Shown: positions 34,822 to 41,578 of the stretch, one piece after another
Numbering within the stretch: the first letter of the stretch is position 1
Layout: each line of letters opens with the position of its first letter
From: Bacillota bacterium
GTDB taxonomy: Bacteria; Bacillota; Clostridia; Christensenellales; Aristaeellaceae
Assembly: GCA_030057655.1 (NCBI GenBank)
Contig: JASGUQ010000026.1
Location: 1 to 41,578, forward strand
Direction of reading: 5' to 3'
Length of the DNA: 41,578 nt
Program-made: the position numbers and the translations under genes
Notes under the pieces: model-generated
What the model was told of the DNA's origin: nothing
The model's database searches: none
Seen by the model: only the letters and a program-made list of their open reading frames with translations

Positions 34822-34991
34822 AATACTCCTCCTGTTTTTTCAAAATCATTGAGCCGGAGGGCGGAGGCACTTCAGCACAAAATGCCTGCCGTTACCAGCG
34901 GTTGCATCCCTGTCCCCCTGAATGCTCTTCCCGCGGTTCCAAGACGGGAAAAGGTGTGAGAACAGCCGCAAACCTGACCGGCGTGGTAAAA

Positions 34992-35366
34992 TTACTTCTT
35001 GGGACGCTTGGCGCCGTAAAGAGAACGGCCCTGGTTGCGCTTGGCAACACCGGCTGTATCCAACGCGCCGCGGATGATGTGGTACCTGACGCCGGGCAAA
35101 TCGCGCACGCGGCCTCCGCGGATCAAAACCACGCTATGCTCCTGCAAGTTGTGGCCGATGCCGGGGATGTAGCATGTGCCTTCGATTTGGTTGGTCAGGC
35201 GAATCCTGGCGATTTTGCGCAGGGCAGAGTTGGGCTTCTTGGGTGTGGTCGTCTTAACAGACAAGCAGACACCGCGTTTCTGCGGGCAACCCTGCAGGAT
35301 GGGCGCGTCAGATTTTTTTACAATCTTTTTGCGACCTTTACGGATCAATTGATTGATCGTAGGCAA
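34992..35366 (-). CDS. rpsL: Ribosomal protein S12
   Basis: A 30S decoding-centre protein and streptomycin target. I place the start at TTG 35366, which gives [11 protein letters not shown], the normal S12 N-terminus and 124 residues. A perfect AGGAGGTG (35373-35380) lies 6 bases upstream. A longer frame to 35435 would read through that ribosome binding site and add 23 residues absent from S12. [14 protein letters not shown] and the downstream [10 protein letters not shown] are conserved; Lys at the KKPNSA site is the usual wild type. First gene of the str operon. Confidence 0.95.
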   Translation of the reverse strand: MPTINQLIRKGRKKIVKKSDAPILQGCPQKRGVCLSVKTTTPKKPNSALRKIARIRLTNQIEGTCYIPGIGHNLQEHSVVLIRGGRVRDLPGVRYHIIRGALDTAGVAKRNQGRSLYGAKRPKK

Positions 35367-35456
35367 TGGGGGCACCTCCTGATTTTTGATCGGAGCCTTC
35401 TTAGGGTCTCCTCCTATAACATTCCCGCAACCCATGGGAATATATAGTCTGAATGA

Positions 35457-35520
35457 TTTTCAGCGGGTTTTCTCATGAAATCCTGACCCTGCTGAAGATG
35501 TTGCCATAACACAGGCAACT
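35457..35520 (-). promoter_or_regulatory. Structured 5' leader of the str operon
   Basis: Between promoter and rpsL the minus-strand transcript has two hairpins: GTTGCC with GGCAAC (about 35501-35520) and TCAGCAGGGT with ACCCGCTGA (about 35458-35493, one bulge). The leader is about 155 bases. Neither hairpin ends in a T-run, so they are not simple terminators; a regulatory role is a guess. Confidence 0.3.
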
Positions 35521-35525
35521 ATATC

Positions 35526-35555
35526 ATAGTAATCCATTTTATACCGATTTGTCAA
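35526..35555 (-). promoter_or_regulatory. str operon promoter
   Basis: On the minus strand, a perfect TTGACA (35550-35555) and TACTAT (35526-35531) with an 18-base spacer, about 160 bases upstream of the rpsL start. Confidence 0.75.
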
Positions 35556-35593
35556 CGGCTTTTGCGCTGGTTCAGGCGCTGATCTCACAATCC

Positions 35594-36505
35594 TTACGCA
35601 TTTTTTACTTTAGCCGTTTCACCAAGCGAATCTGATTGATTGGCTACATTGTTTTTCTTGTTGTACGCATTGTCCTGCAGAAGGTTGATGACCAGACCGA
35701 TCAAGACAAAGACGCCGCCAAGCGCAATGCGGACAGAGAAGGCACCGTCCAGAAGGTAATCCAGGAAAACGCCTGAAAAGACCTGACCGATGAACATAAA
35801 CAGGGTGATGTAGAAAGTGGCGATGCGGCCGACCACAAAGGTGCTGATGATGACGACCAGGGCGCCGATCGCGCCGCCCAGGTAGTTGTAAAAGGGCAAG
35901 GTGAAGGCAATTTTTTCAGGCAGGCCCATGAAAAAGAGGACGATAACCGCGCCCAAAATGCCGACCATGTAGTTGATCAAAATGGTGGTGCTCAAGCCGG
36001 CTTTGCGCGCCAGACGGGCGTTGACCAGGCGGGAAAGGAGAACGGTGCCGCCGGCCAAAAACGACATGATGACAGGAACCAGCGCAAAATCCTCCAGCAT
36101 GACGGCAGCGCCGATGAGAAGAAAGAGAACCCCCAGCAGTTTTTCTGCCCGGAAGCGGCGCACAGGAACACCCAGAAAGCCGACATGGTCTGACAGGACG
36201 CCGGAAAGGCTCTCACCCAGAAGCGCCAGGGCCATCATGGCGGATACGCTGATGTGGCCAAAGGCGGAGATGTTGAAGATGGTGGTGACGATGCCGATGA
36301 AGCCGCCCACATACCAGATCAGAGGCAGCTTGGTTTTGACCGGCTTTTCACGCTTGATAACCATATACAGGATAACGGCAAGCAAACCCATCACATGGAT
36401 GATGACCAGAGAAACCCCCTGGCTGATTTCCTGATTCATCCTGCCGTTTAGGACCAGCATCAAAGCGGTGATCGCGCCTGCCAAAAGGCTTAAGGAATAA
36501 TACAT
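35594..36505 (-). CDS. DMT-superfamily transporter, YdcZ (DUF606) type
   Basis: A 303-residue integral membrane protein with about ten hydrophobic segments in two homologous halves (about 1-145 and 150-290), the arrangement of tandem DUF606/YdcZ transporters. GRMNQEIS at the N-terminus and the repeated short-loop pattern fit the family. The substrate is unknown. The C-terminus is a short polar tail. It is a lone gene, reading towards the str operon promoter. Confidence 0.75.
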   Translation of the reverse strand: MYYSLSLLAGAITALMLVLNGRMNQEISQGVSLVIIHVMGLLAVILYMVIKREKPVKTKLPLIWYVGGFIGIVTTIFNISAFGHISVSAMMALALLGESLSGVLSDHVGFLGVPVRRFRAEKLLGVLFLLIGAAVMLEDFALVPVIMSFLAGGTVLLSRLVNARLARKAGLSTTILINYMVGILGAVIVLFFMGLPEKIAFTLPFYNYLGGAIGALVVIISTFVVGRIATFYITLFMFIGQVFSGVFLDYLLDGAFSVRIALGGVFVLIGLVINLLQDNAYNKKNNVANQSDSLGETAKVKNA

Positions 36506-36698
36506 TCTGCAGCAACCTCTCGGATTTAATCAAGCGGGCAATTTCAACAATCCCGCGCCGGGTTATCATAACACAAGAAGGCGAACCCTGACAGCCAAAA
36601 AAGCAAAGCAAGAATTGAAAAACGCTGTTTTCCTGATGTCTGAAAACTACGGGATTACTTTGAAAACCAGGGTTTTATGGCGGCGGATCAAAGGTTTC

Positions 36699-36727
36699 TT
36701 TACGGAAATTTTAAGCTATGGTATAAT
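36699..36727 (+). promoter_or_regulatory. murA promoter, extended -10 type
   Basis: TTTACG (36699-36704), 17-base spacer, TGG just before a perfect TATAAT (36722-36727). Transcription would start near 36734. Confidence 0.7.
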
Positions 36728-36761
36728 CTATAAGACTACCTCAAGGAGGATGATTCGGCTG

Positions 36762-38057
36762 ATGCCTGAATATAAATTGGTCATTGAAGGCGGACGGGTG
36801 TTGCAAGGGGAAACCTATGTGTCCGGCGGGAAAAACACCTCGCTCGCAGTGGTGCCCGCAGCCCTTTTGGCGGAGAGCCCATGCCTGATTGAAAACCTGC
36901 CCGATATTGAGGACATCCGTGTTTTGGTGCAGATCCTGCGCCATTTGGGCGCAAAAGTGGATTGGTTGCCGCAGAAAAACCAGATGAGCATTGATCCAAC
37001 CCAACTGACAACCAACATCGTCCCTTTCCACCTCAGCCAGAAAATGCGCGCCAGCTATTACCTGATGGGCGCGCTTCTTGGCCGTTATGGCTTTGCCAAG
37101 GTGGGTTATCCGGGCGGATGCAACCTGGGCAGCCGGCCGATTGATCAGCATCTGAAAGGCTTCAGAGCCCTGGGCGCAAAGATCCGCGAGGATAAAGGGA
37201 TGATCGTGCTGGAGGGCAAGCTCAAAGGCGCGAACATCAACTTTGATATGGTAACAGTGGGCGGCACCATCAACGTGATGCTGGCTGCCTGCCGTGCGGA
37301 GGGCGACACCATCCTTACCAACTGTGCCAAGGAACCGCACATCGTTGATACCGCAAACTTTTTAAACCGCATCGGCGCGCGCATCCGCGGCGCCGGCACG
37401 GACACCATCCGCATTCGCGGAGTCAAAAAGCTGGGCGGGGGCTCCTATACCGTGATTCCGGATCAGATTGAGACCGGCACACTGATGATCGCGGCCGCAG
37501 CGACCAGGGGAAACGTCATCCTCAGGGGCTGCATCCCCACCCACATGGAAGCCTTGACAGCAAAACTGCTGGAGATGGGCGTTCTGGTGACCTCGGAAGA
37601 TGATATCATTTCTGTTCAGCTGCGCCAGGGGCACCGGGCGATCCGGCTGAGCACGCAGGAGTATCCCGGCTTTCCGACCGACCTGCAGCAGCCCATGAGC
37701 GCGCTTTTAACCCGCGCGGTCGGCACCAGCGAGGTGATCGAAAACATCTTTGACTCCAGGTTCAAGCACCTGGACGAGATGCGCAAAATGGGGGCCAAAT
37801 CCGTGATCAATGGCAGGATTGCCTACATCGAAGGCGTGCCCGAGCTTCATGGCGCGCCGCTGGTAGCCCCTGACCTGCGCGGCGGCGCAGCCCTGGTGAT
37901 CGCGGGATTAATGGCGAACGGCATTACTGAGATCTATAATCCCGAGACCATTGCCCGGGGTTATGAGCACTTGGAAAGCAAGCTGAATGCACTGGGTGGA
38001 ATTGTTCGCCGGGAAAACATCCAAACCGGCAATACTGTCTATGCAAACAGCTTTTGA
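36762..38057 (+). CDS. murA: UDP-N-acetylglucosamine enolpyruvyl transferase
   Basis: A 431-residue enzyme for the first committed step of peptidoglycan synthesis, transferring enolpyruvate from PEP to UDP-GlcNAc. Lys24-Asn25 in SGGKNTS bind substrate; Cys120 in PGGCNLGSRP is the fosfomycin-target cysteine; FPTDLQQP holds the catalytic Asp. I use the ATG at 36762 (AAGGAGG 12 bases upstream), since the longer open frame to 36615 lies upstream of the promoter. Its end overlaps the DnaJ-domain gene by 17 bases. Firmicutes often have a second murA elsewhere. Confidence 0.95.
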   Translation: MPEYKLVIEGGRVLQGETYVSGGKNTSLAVVPAALLAESPCLIENLPDIEDIRVLVQILRHLGAKVDWLPQKNQMSIDPTQLTTNIVPFHLSQKMRASYYLMGALLGRYGFAKVGYPGGCNLGSRPIDQHLKGFRALGAKIREDKGMIVLEGKLKGANINFDMVTVGGTINVMLAACRAEGDTILTNCAKEPHIVDTANFLNRIGARIRGAGTDTIRIRGVKKLGGGSYTVIPDQIETGTLMIAAAATRGNVILRGCIPTHMEALTAKLLEMGVLVTSEDDIISVQLRQGHRAIRLSTQEYPGFPTDLQQPMSALLTRAVGTSEVIENIFDSRFKHLDEMRKMGAKSVINGRIAYIEGVPELHGAPLVAPDLRGGAALVIAGLMANGITEIYNPETIARGYEHLESKLNALGGIVRRENIQTGNTVYANSF

Positions 38058-38571
38058 GATTCTGGGCGTAGCACAGGACGCGGATGAACAAACCATCCGC
38101 GCCGCTTACCACAAATTGGCCAAGACCTGTCATCCGGACATGTTTCAGGACCCGGACGAACAGCAAATGGGCCAGGCGCGGCTGGTGAGCATTAACCTTG
38201 CCTACGAAAAAGCGATGAAGGTCGTGTCCAGCAGGCAGACCCCTGCCGCCAGCCTCCCTCTGCCGCAGGCCAAAGCCTGGGCAGAAAAACTATTGGAGCG
38301 CAAGCAGTATGAGCTGGCCCTGCTCCAGTTGAGCAAGGCTGAAGAAAAAGACGCGGCATGGTATGCCCTGCAGGCGCAAGTCCTTACAAAGATGAAACAG
38401 TACCTGAGTGCACACCAGTCCTGGCGGACCGCGGTCAGGATGGATCCGGACAATCTGGCTTATCGCAGGGAAGCGCTCAGCGCGGAAATGATGCTCAAAA
38501 AATCCAATACGCTGGTTTCCAAAGCAGTTTCAGGGCTGAAAACTTTGTTTTCCAAAAAGAAAACGCCATGA
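38041..38571 (+). CDS. DnaJ-domain protein with TPR-like C-terminus
   Basis: A 176-residue protein. Residues 1 to about 65 are a J-domain with FEILGVAQDADEQTIRAAYH and the HPD motif in TCHPDMF, which stimulates DnaK ATPase. The remainder (about 85-150) is helical and looks like TPR-type repeats (AEKLLERKQYELALLQLSKAEE). It lacks the Gly/Phe and zinc regions of a full DnaJ, so it is a type III co-chaperone. The start overlaps the murA end, and its stop overlaps the next gene as ATGA, so the three are one transcript. Partner unknown. Confidence 0.8.
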   Translation: MQTAFEILGVAQDADEQTIRAAYHKLAKTCHPDMFQDPDEQQMGQARLVSINLAYEKAMKVVSSRQTPAASLPLPQAKAWAEKLLERKQYELALLQLSKAEEKDAAWYALQAQVLTKMKQYLSAHQSWRTAVRMDPDNLAYRREALSAEMMLKKSNTLVSKAVSGLKTLFSKKKTP

Positions 38572-39116
38572 CCCAAGCAAGAACACCCGCTCTTCCCTAC
38601 CGTCTGATCAGAAGCAAGCGAAAAACACTGGCTATTCAAGTGCGCCCCGGGCATGAAGTGCTTGTGCGAGCGCCCTTTTTTGTCAGCAAAAGCGAGATCG
38701 ACAGCTTTGTAAAAAGCCGGGAGGGCTGGATCAAAAAGCATTTGAACAAAACGCCTGAAAAAGCGCCCGAATACACGGCAGAGGAAGAAATGATCCTGAG
38801 AAAAAAGGCAGCGGACATTTTGCCCGGGCTGGTTCAAGAATATGCGGATCAGCTTCAGGTCAAGCCGCAGAAAATCAGCATCAACGGCGCAAGAACCCGT
38901 TTCGGCTCCTGCAGCGCGAAAGGAAACCTGAACTTTTCCTTCCGGCTGATGGATTATCCCATGAGCTGCATTGAGTATGTGGCGCTGCACGAGGTTGCCC
39001 ACTTAAAGCACATGAACCATTCCCCTGCCTTTTATCAAACGCTCGCGTCCATCATGCCGGATCACCGGGAGCGCGCGAAACTGCTGAAGAACATGCCACA
39101 AAAAACGGAGGTTTAA
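38568..39116 (+). CDS. YgjP-like zinc metallopeptidase-family protein
   Basis: A 182-residue protein of the YgjP/DUF45 family (SprT/WLM-like). The metal site is LHEVAHLKHMNH (140-151), with His141 and His145 as zinc ligands, Glu142 as the catalytic acid and probably a third His downstream. RTRFGSCSAKGNLNFSFRL is conserved ahead of it. The biological role is unknown; some members are predicted metal-dependent hydrolases. ATGA overlap with the DnaJ-domain gene. Confidence 0.82.
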   Translation: MTQARTPALPYRLIRSKRKTLAIQVRPGHEVLVRAPFFVSKSEIDSFVKSREGWIKKHLNKTPEKAPEYTAEEEMILRKKAADILPGLVQEYADQLQVKPQKISINGARTRFGSCSAKGNLNFSFRLMDYPMSCIEYVALHEVAHLKHMNHSPAFYQTLASIMPDHRERAKLLKNMPQKTEV

Positions 39117-39118
39117 CC

Positions 39119-39961
39119 ATGTACAAGATTGTCGCCAAGACCCGCTTGTTTGGAAACGCGGCGAAGATGGAGATTTTATCCCCCCTTGTAGCCAAAAAAG
39201 CGAAGCCGGGGCAATTCATTATCCTGCGCGCGAAGGAGAATTCAGAGCGCATCCCTCTGACCATCCATGATGTGAACCTGGATACAGGCACGGTTTCCAT
39301 CGTGTATCAGGTCGTGGGGGCCGGCACGATGGAGCTGGACAGCCTTATATCCGGCGACAGCCTGTGTGATTTTGTGGGCCCGCTGGGCATGCCCACCAAA
39401 ACAGAGGGATTGAAAAAAGTATGCGTTGTGGGCGGCGGCGTTGGATGCGCCATTGCGTATCCCGTGGCCCGCAAACTGCATGAGCAGGGCAGTGAGGTGC
39501 ATACCATCATCGGCTTCCGGAACAAGGACTTTGTTTTTTTGGAAAGCGAATTTAGCAATGTATCGGGCCTGATCCGCGTGATGACAGACGATGGCAGTTA
39601 TGGCAGGCATGGCCTGGTGACTGACGCGCTGAAGGAACTGCTGGATGAAGGGCACCGGTATGACGAGGTCATCGCCATCGGGCCTTTGGTGATGATGAAG
39701 TTTGTCAGCGCGCTCACCAAAAAGTATGAACAAAAGACGACTGTGTCCATGAATCCAATCATGGTGGACGGCACCGGGATGTGCGGCGGATGCCGGCTGA
39801 CAGTGAACGGCGAGATCAAGTTTGCCTGCGTGGATGGCCCTGATTTTGACGGGCATCAGGTGGACTTTGACGAGGTCATCAGCCGCAGCCGCATGTATGA
39901 GGATTTTGAGAAACGGAAGCGCGAAGAAAGCTGCCGTTTGTTCAAGCAGGAGGTGAAATAA
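39119..39961 (+). CDS. nfnA: NADH-dependent ferredoxin:NADP+ oxidoreductase subunit NfnA
   Basis: A 280-residue FAD/NAD-binding subunit related to PyrK and sulfide dehydrogenase beta. FAD-domain RIPLTIHD (45-52), NAD-binding VVGGGVGCAIAYPV (103-116), and a C-terminal [2Fe-2S] site. There Cys222, Cys225 and Cys237 are visible with Asp217 nearby; NfnA is known to use three Cys and one Asp. The pair NfnAB couples NADH and reduced ferredoxin oxidation to NADPH formation by electron bifurcation. It directly abuts nfnB. Confidence 0.9.
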   Translation: MYKIVAKTRLFGNAAKMEILSPLVAKKAKPGQFIILRAKENSERIPLTIHDVNLDTGTVSIVYQVVGAGTMELDSLISGDSLCDFVGPLGMPTKTEGLKKVCVVGGGVGCAIAYPVARKLHEQGSEVHTIIGFRNKDFVFLESEFSNVSGLIRVMTDDGSYGRHGLVTDALKELLDEGHRYDEVIAIGPLVMMKFVSALTKKYEQKTTVSMNPIMVDGTGMCGGCRLTVNGEIKFACVDGPDFDGHQVDFDEVISRSRMYEDFEKRKREESCRLFKQEVK

Positions 39962-41374
39962 ATGGCCCGGAATCTGTCAAATACCAAGGTAGAAATGCCT
40001 GTTCAGGACCCTCAGGTGAGAGCAGGCAACTTTCAGGAAGTAGCCCTGGGATATACAGCGGAAATGGCCATGGAGGAAGCGCAGCGCTGCCTCAACTGCC
40101 GCCACAAGCCCTGTATGGACGGCTGCCCTGTGCGCATCGACATCCCGGCCTTTATCGCGCACATCGCGGAAGGCGAATTTGAAAAAGCCTTCCTGACGCT
40201 CAACCGGGATAGCGCGCTGCCCGCGGTGTGCGGACGCGTTTGTCCGCAGGAAACACAATGTGAGCAAAAATGCGTGCGCGCCCTGAAAGGTGAGAGCGTG
40301 GCGATCGGGCGTTTGGAGCGTTTCGCGGCTGACTGGTACCGCAACAGCGCCTGTAAAGTTCCGCCAAAACCCATCCCCAACGGTCACAAGGTGGCCATTG
40401 TCGGCGCCGGTCCCGGCGGATTGACCGCCGCGGGCGAACTGGCGCGCCTTGGCTACGCTGTTACGGTGTTTGAAGCCCTGCACTTGCCGGGCGGCGTTTT
40501 AACCTATGGCATTCCGGAGTTCCGCCTGCCAAAGGACATTGTGCTGGCAGAGGTCGATGCCCTGAAGCGCCTGGGGGTTGAAATGATGATGAACACCGTC
40601 ATCGGCAAGACCCTGACCATTGACGAACTGCTTGAAATGGGTTTTGAAGCCGTGTTTATCGCCTCCGGCGCCGGTCTCCCCCGTTTCATGGGCATCCCCG
40701 GCGAGACTTTGAAGGGCGTTTACTCCGCCAACGAGTACCTAACCCGCATTAACCTGATGAAAGCCTATGAGAAGGATGCCTCAACCCCCATCATGCGCGG
40801 CCGCAATGTGGCGGTTGTGGGCGGGGGCAATGTGGCCATGGACGCCGCCCGCTGCGCCAAGCGCCTGGGCGCTGAGGAAGTATCCATCGTTTATCGGCGC
40901 AGCATGAAGGAACTGCCTGCCCGGCAGGAAGAGGTGCATCACGCGCAGGAGGAAGGCATCATCTTCCGGATGCTGACAAATCCTGTTCAGATATTGGGAG
41001 ACGATAAAAACTGGGTCAAGGGCCTGGAATGCGTCCGCATGACCCTGGGTGAGCCGGACGCCTCCGGACGCCGCCGCCCCATTGAGGAAAAAGGAAGCAA
41101 CTATGTCCTGGACGCGGATGTGGTCATCATCGCCATCGGGACATCCAGCAATCCCCTGATCCGCATCACAACACCCGGCCTTGAAACAGACCAGTGGGGC
41201 GGTATCAAAGTTGAAGGCGAAAGCGGGAAGACCAGCCGGGAAAAAGTGTATGCCGGGGGCGACGTTGTAACCGGCTCCGCCACGGTCATTCTAGCAATGG
41301 GCGCTGGCAAGGACGCGGCAAAGGCGATTGATGAGATGATTATGGGTAAAAAAACAGACGCTTCAGATACCTGA
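39962..41374 (+). CDS. nfnB: NADH-dependent ferredoxin:NADP+ oxidoreductase subunit NfnB (GltD-like)
   Basis: A 470-residue flavoprotein of the glutamate synthase small subunit family. N-terminal iron-sulfur region with CLNCRHKPCMDGC (Cys43, 46, 51, 55) and a second set Cys90, 94, 100, 104; FAD loop VAIVGAGPGGLTAAG (from 144); NADP loop VAVVGGGNVAMDAAR; FAD-closing YAGGDVVTGSATV. Because nfnA sits directly upstream and no glutamate synthase large subunit is present, NfnB is preferred over GltD. Its stop is 48 bases before a terminator. Confidence 0.9.
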   Translation: MARNLSNTKVEMPVQDPQVRAGNFQEVALGYTAEMAMEEAQRCLNCRHKPCMDGCPVRIDIPAFIAHIAEGEFEKAFLTLNRDSALPAVCGRVCPQETQCEQKCVRALKGESVAIGRLERFAADWYRNSACKVPPKPIPNGHKVAIVGAGPGGLTAAGELARLGYAVTVFEALHLPGGVLTYGIPEFRLPKDIVLAEVDALKRLGVEMMMNTVIGKTLTIDELLEMGFEAVFIASGAGLPRFMGIPGETLKGVYSANEYLTRINLMKAYEKDASTPIMRGRNVAVVGGGNVAMDAARCAKRLGAEEVSIVYRRSMKELPARQEEVHHAQEEGIIFRMLTNPVQILGDDKNWVKGLECVRMTLGEPDASGRRRPIEEKGSNYVLDADVVIIAIGTSSNPLIRITTPGLETDQWGGIKVEGESGKTSREKVYAGGDVVTGSATVILAMGAGKDAAKAIDEMIMGKKTDASDT

Positions 41375-41422
41375 TGTATTTCCATTAAGCGTTCTTTTCT
41401 TAATCAGGCGAAACAAAACATT

Positions 41423-41459
41423 AAAAAAGACACTTCCTCGTTTTGAGAAGTGTCTTTTT
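41423..41459. terminator. Bidirectional terminator between nfnB and the rRNA genes
   Basis: GACACTTC (41429-41436) pairs with GAAGTGTC (41447-41454), flanked by A6 and T5, so it terminates both nfnB (plus) and the 5S rRNA transcript (minus). Confidence 0.85.
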
Positions 41460-41465
41460 GTTGGA

Positions 41466-41578
41466 GACCGGCGGCGACCTACTCTCCCGGGCCGTTTCCA
41501 GCCAAGTACCATCAGCGCTGAAGGGCTTAACTTCTGTGTTCGGGATGGGTACAGGTGATCCCCTTCGCCATTGCCACC
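41466..41578 (-). rRNA. rrf: 5S ribosomal RNA, cut at the right edge
   Basis: Read on the minus strand: GGTGGCAATGGCGAAGGGGA, then CCCATCCCGAACACAGAAGT, TTCAGCGCTGATGGTACTTG, and GGGAGAGTAGGTCGCCGCC near the 3' end. These are the conserved 5S loops. The first few bases (the 5' strand of helix I) lie beyond the window. It is presumably the end of a 16S-23S-5S operon. Confidence 0.95.

Noticed and set aside
35367-35435. A 23-residue extension of S12
   Set aside because: It contains the ribosome binding site and is absent from S12 proteins.
36615-36761. A 49-residue N-terminal extension of MurA
   Set aside because: The murA promoter lies inside it, and MurA proteins begin at the ATG at 36762.
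39962-41374. Glutamate synthase small subunit GltD
   Set aside because: No large subunit nearby, and NfnA is immediately upstream, which is the NfnAB arrangement.

Overview
This window most likely comes from an anaerobic, fermentative member of the Clostridia (Bacillota). The evidence is a SAM-I (S-box) riboswitch on metK, the Firmicutes-type rimP-nusA-ylxR-ylxQ-infB-rbfA-nrnA-truB operon, and a metabolic gene set of formate-tetrahydrofolate ligase, acetate kinase and an electron-bifurcating NfnAB pair. The coding DNA is moderately GC-rich with strong AGGAGG-type ribosome binding sites. The genus cannot be fixed from the sequence. Two exported proteins, the LivK-like binding protein and a flavin reductase, have ordinary signal peptides and no lipobox cysteine, which is unusual for a single-membrane Gram-positive.

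Layout: (1) 1-5 kb holds a MntP-type manganese exporter, a uridine kinase, an exported FMN/FAD reductase whose active site looks more like urocanate reductase than fumarate reductase, and metK under an S-box. A mutated second copy of the metK promoter plus S-box lies on the other side of the reductase gene. (2) 5-9.8 kb is a branched-chain amino acid type ABC transporter (livK, livH, a livM-livG fusion, livF), with a terminator between livK and the rest. (3) 9.9-13.6 kb has housekeeping genes (RluA-type pseudouridine synthase, HAD phosphatase, YigZ, TyrRS). (4) 13.9-21.4 kb is the translation/transcription factor operon; infB carries an eight-unit 30-bp tandem repeat. (5) 21.5-29.5 kb contains a GntR regulator, fhs, an Lrp-like regulator, an aminotransferase, a CapA-like protein, a degenerate isopropylmalate-dehydrogenase-like protein, ackA and rnhA. 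(6) 29.5-30.95 kb is a gene-poor stretch: a possible structured RNA followed by about 1 kb of AT-rich DNA with decayed reading frames. (7) 31-35.5 kb is the str operon on the minus strand (rpsL-rpsG-fusA-tuf). (8) 35.6-41.4 kb has a DMT transporter, murA, a DnaJ-domain protein, a YgjP-like metalloprotease and nfnAB. (9) The right edge is a 5S rRNA gene on the minus strand, cut by the window end.

Most of the window is core metabolism and information processing. The less ordinary parts are the mutated riboswitch copy, the urocanate-reductase-like enzyme, the isopropylmalate-dehydrogenase-like pseudoenzyme in a tight operon, the infB minisatellite, and the 1.4 kb region between rnhA and tuf. No CRISPR array, intact transposon, integrase or tRNA gene was seen.
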